From Elysia chlorotica (lineage: Eukaryota > Mollusca > Gastropoda > Plakobranchidae), in NCBI GenBank assembly GCA_003991915.1, contig RQTK01000958.1, forward strand, positions 4,597 through 68,596: a stretch of DNA of 64,000 bases. Direction: 5' to 3'. Shown here one piece after another: positions 62,960 to 64,000 of the stretch (its first letter is position 1; every line of letters begins with the position of its first letter). Under the pieces are notes generated by a model, which saw only the letters and a program-made list of their open reading frames with translations, had not been told where the DNA came from and searched no databases. Both the position numbers and the translations under genes were made by a program.

Positions 62960-63420
62960 ATAGCAGACAGTCTTGTTCTGTAAGGATCTTCATGAGCCAC
63001 AGGTGACACCCGATTGTCATCCAGCCTCTGCGCGCAAATTGAGAGCAAAGTTAACGATTGCAACATCAAATGTCCTGAACATTAACTTAAGCGGTAAACT
63101 GGACAAAATCAAGCCAAAAATGGAGAAACTAAACATAAACATTTTAGATATGGCCAGGGGCAGGTGATAAACAATCAGGAACATACAGAGCATGTATTTT
63201 TTCCAGAGGCACAGAACAAGAGAAAGGATCAAGAAATTTAAAAGGCAGTGAAAGGATCCTTCTATCCATTATCAGACCATGTGCGGCAAGTAAAGCTTAG
63301 AGGAAAATCTTTAGACCTCAAAATCATTCAAATATATATGCTCCAAAATAATTGAAGCATCAACAAAGAGAGCCAATACAAATAACATAAAAATATGCAA
63401 TGTAAAAAAAAAACACAAAA
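62960..63420 (+). pseudogene. LINE endonuclease N-terminal fragment
   Basis: KLTIATSNVLNINLSGKLDK followed by MEKLNINILDMARGR resembles the endonuclease start (ATWNVRTL...GKL...ElxxLxiDIlgvsExRW). In later frames SDHVRQVKLRGKSLDLKII matches fragment A at 45110-45190. Broken and short. Confidence 0.6.
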
Positions 63421-64000
63421 AAAGATAAATTGCAGTCCTTATGCTGAGAGCTCCAGCTTTTACGCTCATTCTTTAAAAGTATAACTATACCAAAAATATT
63501 TTTTGCGATGGGTGGTGGAGTCATCTGGGAAAAAAAGAATGCTAAAAATGTGCCAAAGAATACTGGATCTTGACCTCAGAAATCACCAATTGACTCCTGA
63601 TTGAGTTTAGCCATAAACTCTTAGGAGCCAGTTGAAAAGATCTTGGAAAGATCGACTTCGTCTAAACTTTAAAGTCTAAGCATTGAGGATTAAACAGCAT
63701 ATATATAAAACACAGCTGTTTGCTTTAACACTGCAGGCAGGAATTTAATTTAAGCCACAGTCACAAACTGCCTTTCTACTAGGGAGATGATTTATATTCA
63801 GCGTGCAGTGAGGCAGGCAAGATTAATCCCCTGTAGGTAATATGATCAGACAAGTTAGGTCGCTGTTATCAAGCAGTGTGCCTAGGCATTGCTTGCGCTG
63901 CCCTGCACAGCAAAAAATGGTCAGAAAAGCACCCACTCCAATTAATTAGTCCTTTAATTCTAATTTTTCAGCAAATTCAAGTTTAACATCATTTTAAAGA
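63421..64000. other. no gene recognised at right edge
   Basis: No conserved peptide or repeat was recognised. N-terminal HRI exons would lie on the minus strand here or beyond the window. Confidence 0.35.

Overview
The window looks like animal nuclear DNA, most likely from a mollusc and possibly a gastropod. It is AT-rich, with short exons in long introns, GT/AG splice sites, many decayed LINEs, long GA/CT, GAA and AAT tracts, and recurrent TAGATCTAGATC-type words. The species call is inference; a molluscan origin is a moderate-confidence guess.

Two host genes can be read, both on the minus strand. (1) The 3' half of a NUBP2/Cfd1-type Fe-S scaffold P-loop ATPase lies at 15061-20453 (three exons, stop codon present). 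The 5' exons with Walker A were not found. (2) A haem-regulated eIF2alpha kinase (EIF2AK1/HRI) spans 61253 down to 31616. Ten exons were identified, nearly all with matching splice phases. They carry the glycine loop, catalytic Lys, alphaC Glu, HRD, PRN, DFG, the SPE segment and a TEMER segment. One large exon encodes the kinase insert. The N-terminus, one internal exon and the C-terminal tail were not found.

Everything else recognised is mobile or repetitive. 1-5 kb: Ty3/gypsy pol remains, tandem repeats and a LINE fragment. 5-12 kb: a perfectly repeated 240-bp block, a SAPSTS-type minisatellite, LINE fragments (ORF1-like, RTE-like, I/Nimb-like tails) and CT-rich tracts. 12-24 kb: NUBP2 3' exons, tRNA-type SINEs and a long GA tract. 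24.5-29.3 kb: a nearly complete DIRS-type tyrosine-recombinase retrotransposon with gag, RT-RNaseH-MT-like and recombinase ORFs, inverted terminal repeats and an internal complementary region. 29.3-31.5 kb: a TAN microsatellite and a pogo/Tigger-like element. 35-48 kb (HRI introns): several LINE copies of different clades, one apparently nested, and an assembly gap. 48.3-49.5 kb: an unclassified TIR transposon. 52.1-53.0 kb: a second pogo-like non-autonomous element. 54-58 kb: GA/GAA tracts and a decayed LINE with endonuclease, RT and RNaseH. 60-62.6 kb: a small MITE and a mariner copy with an internal deletion and a stop.

The host genes show no operon-like relation. HRI (translational stress control) and NUBP2 (cytosolic Fe-S assembly) both touch haem/iron biology, but their adjacency is only noted. 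The most notable object is the DIRS element, whose terminal and internal repeats fit the circle-junction model of that order. No CRISPR array or prokaryotic system is present.
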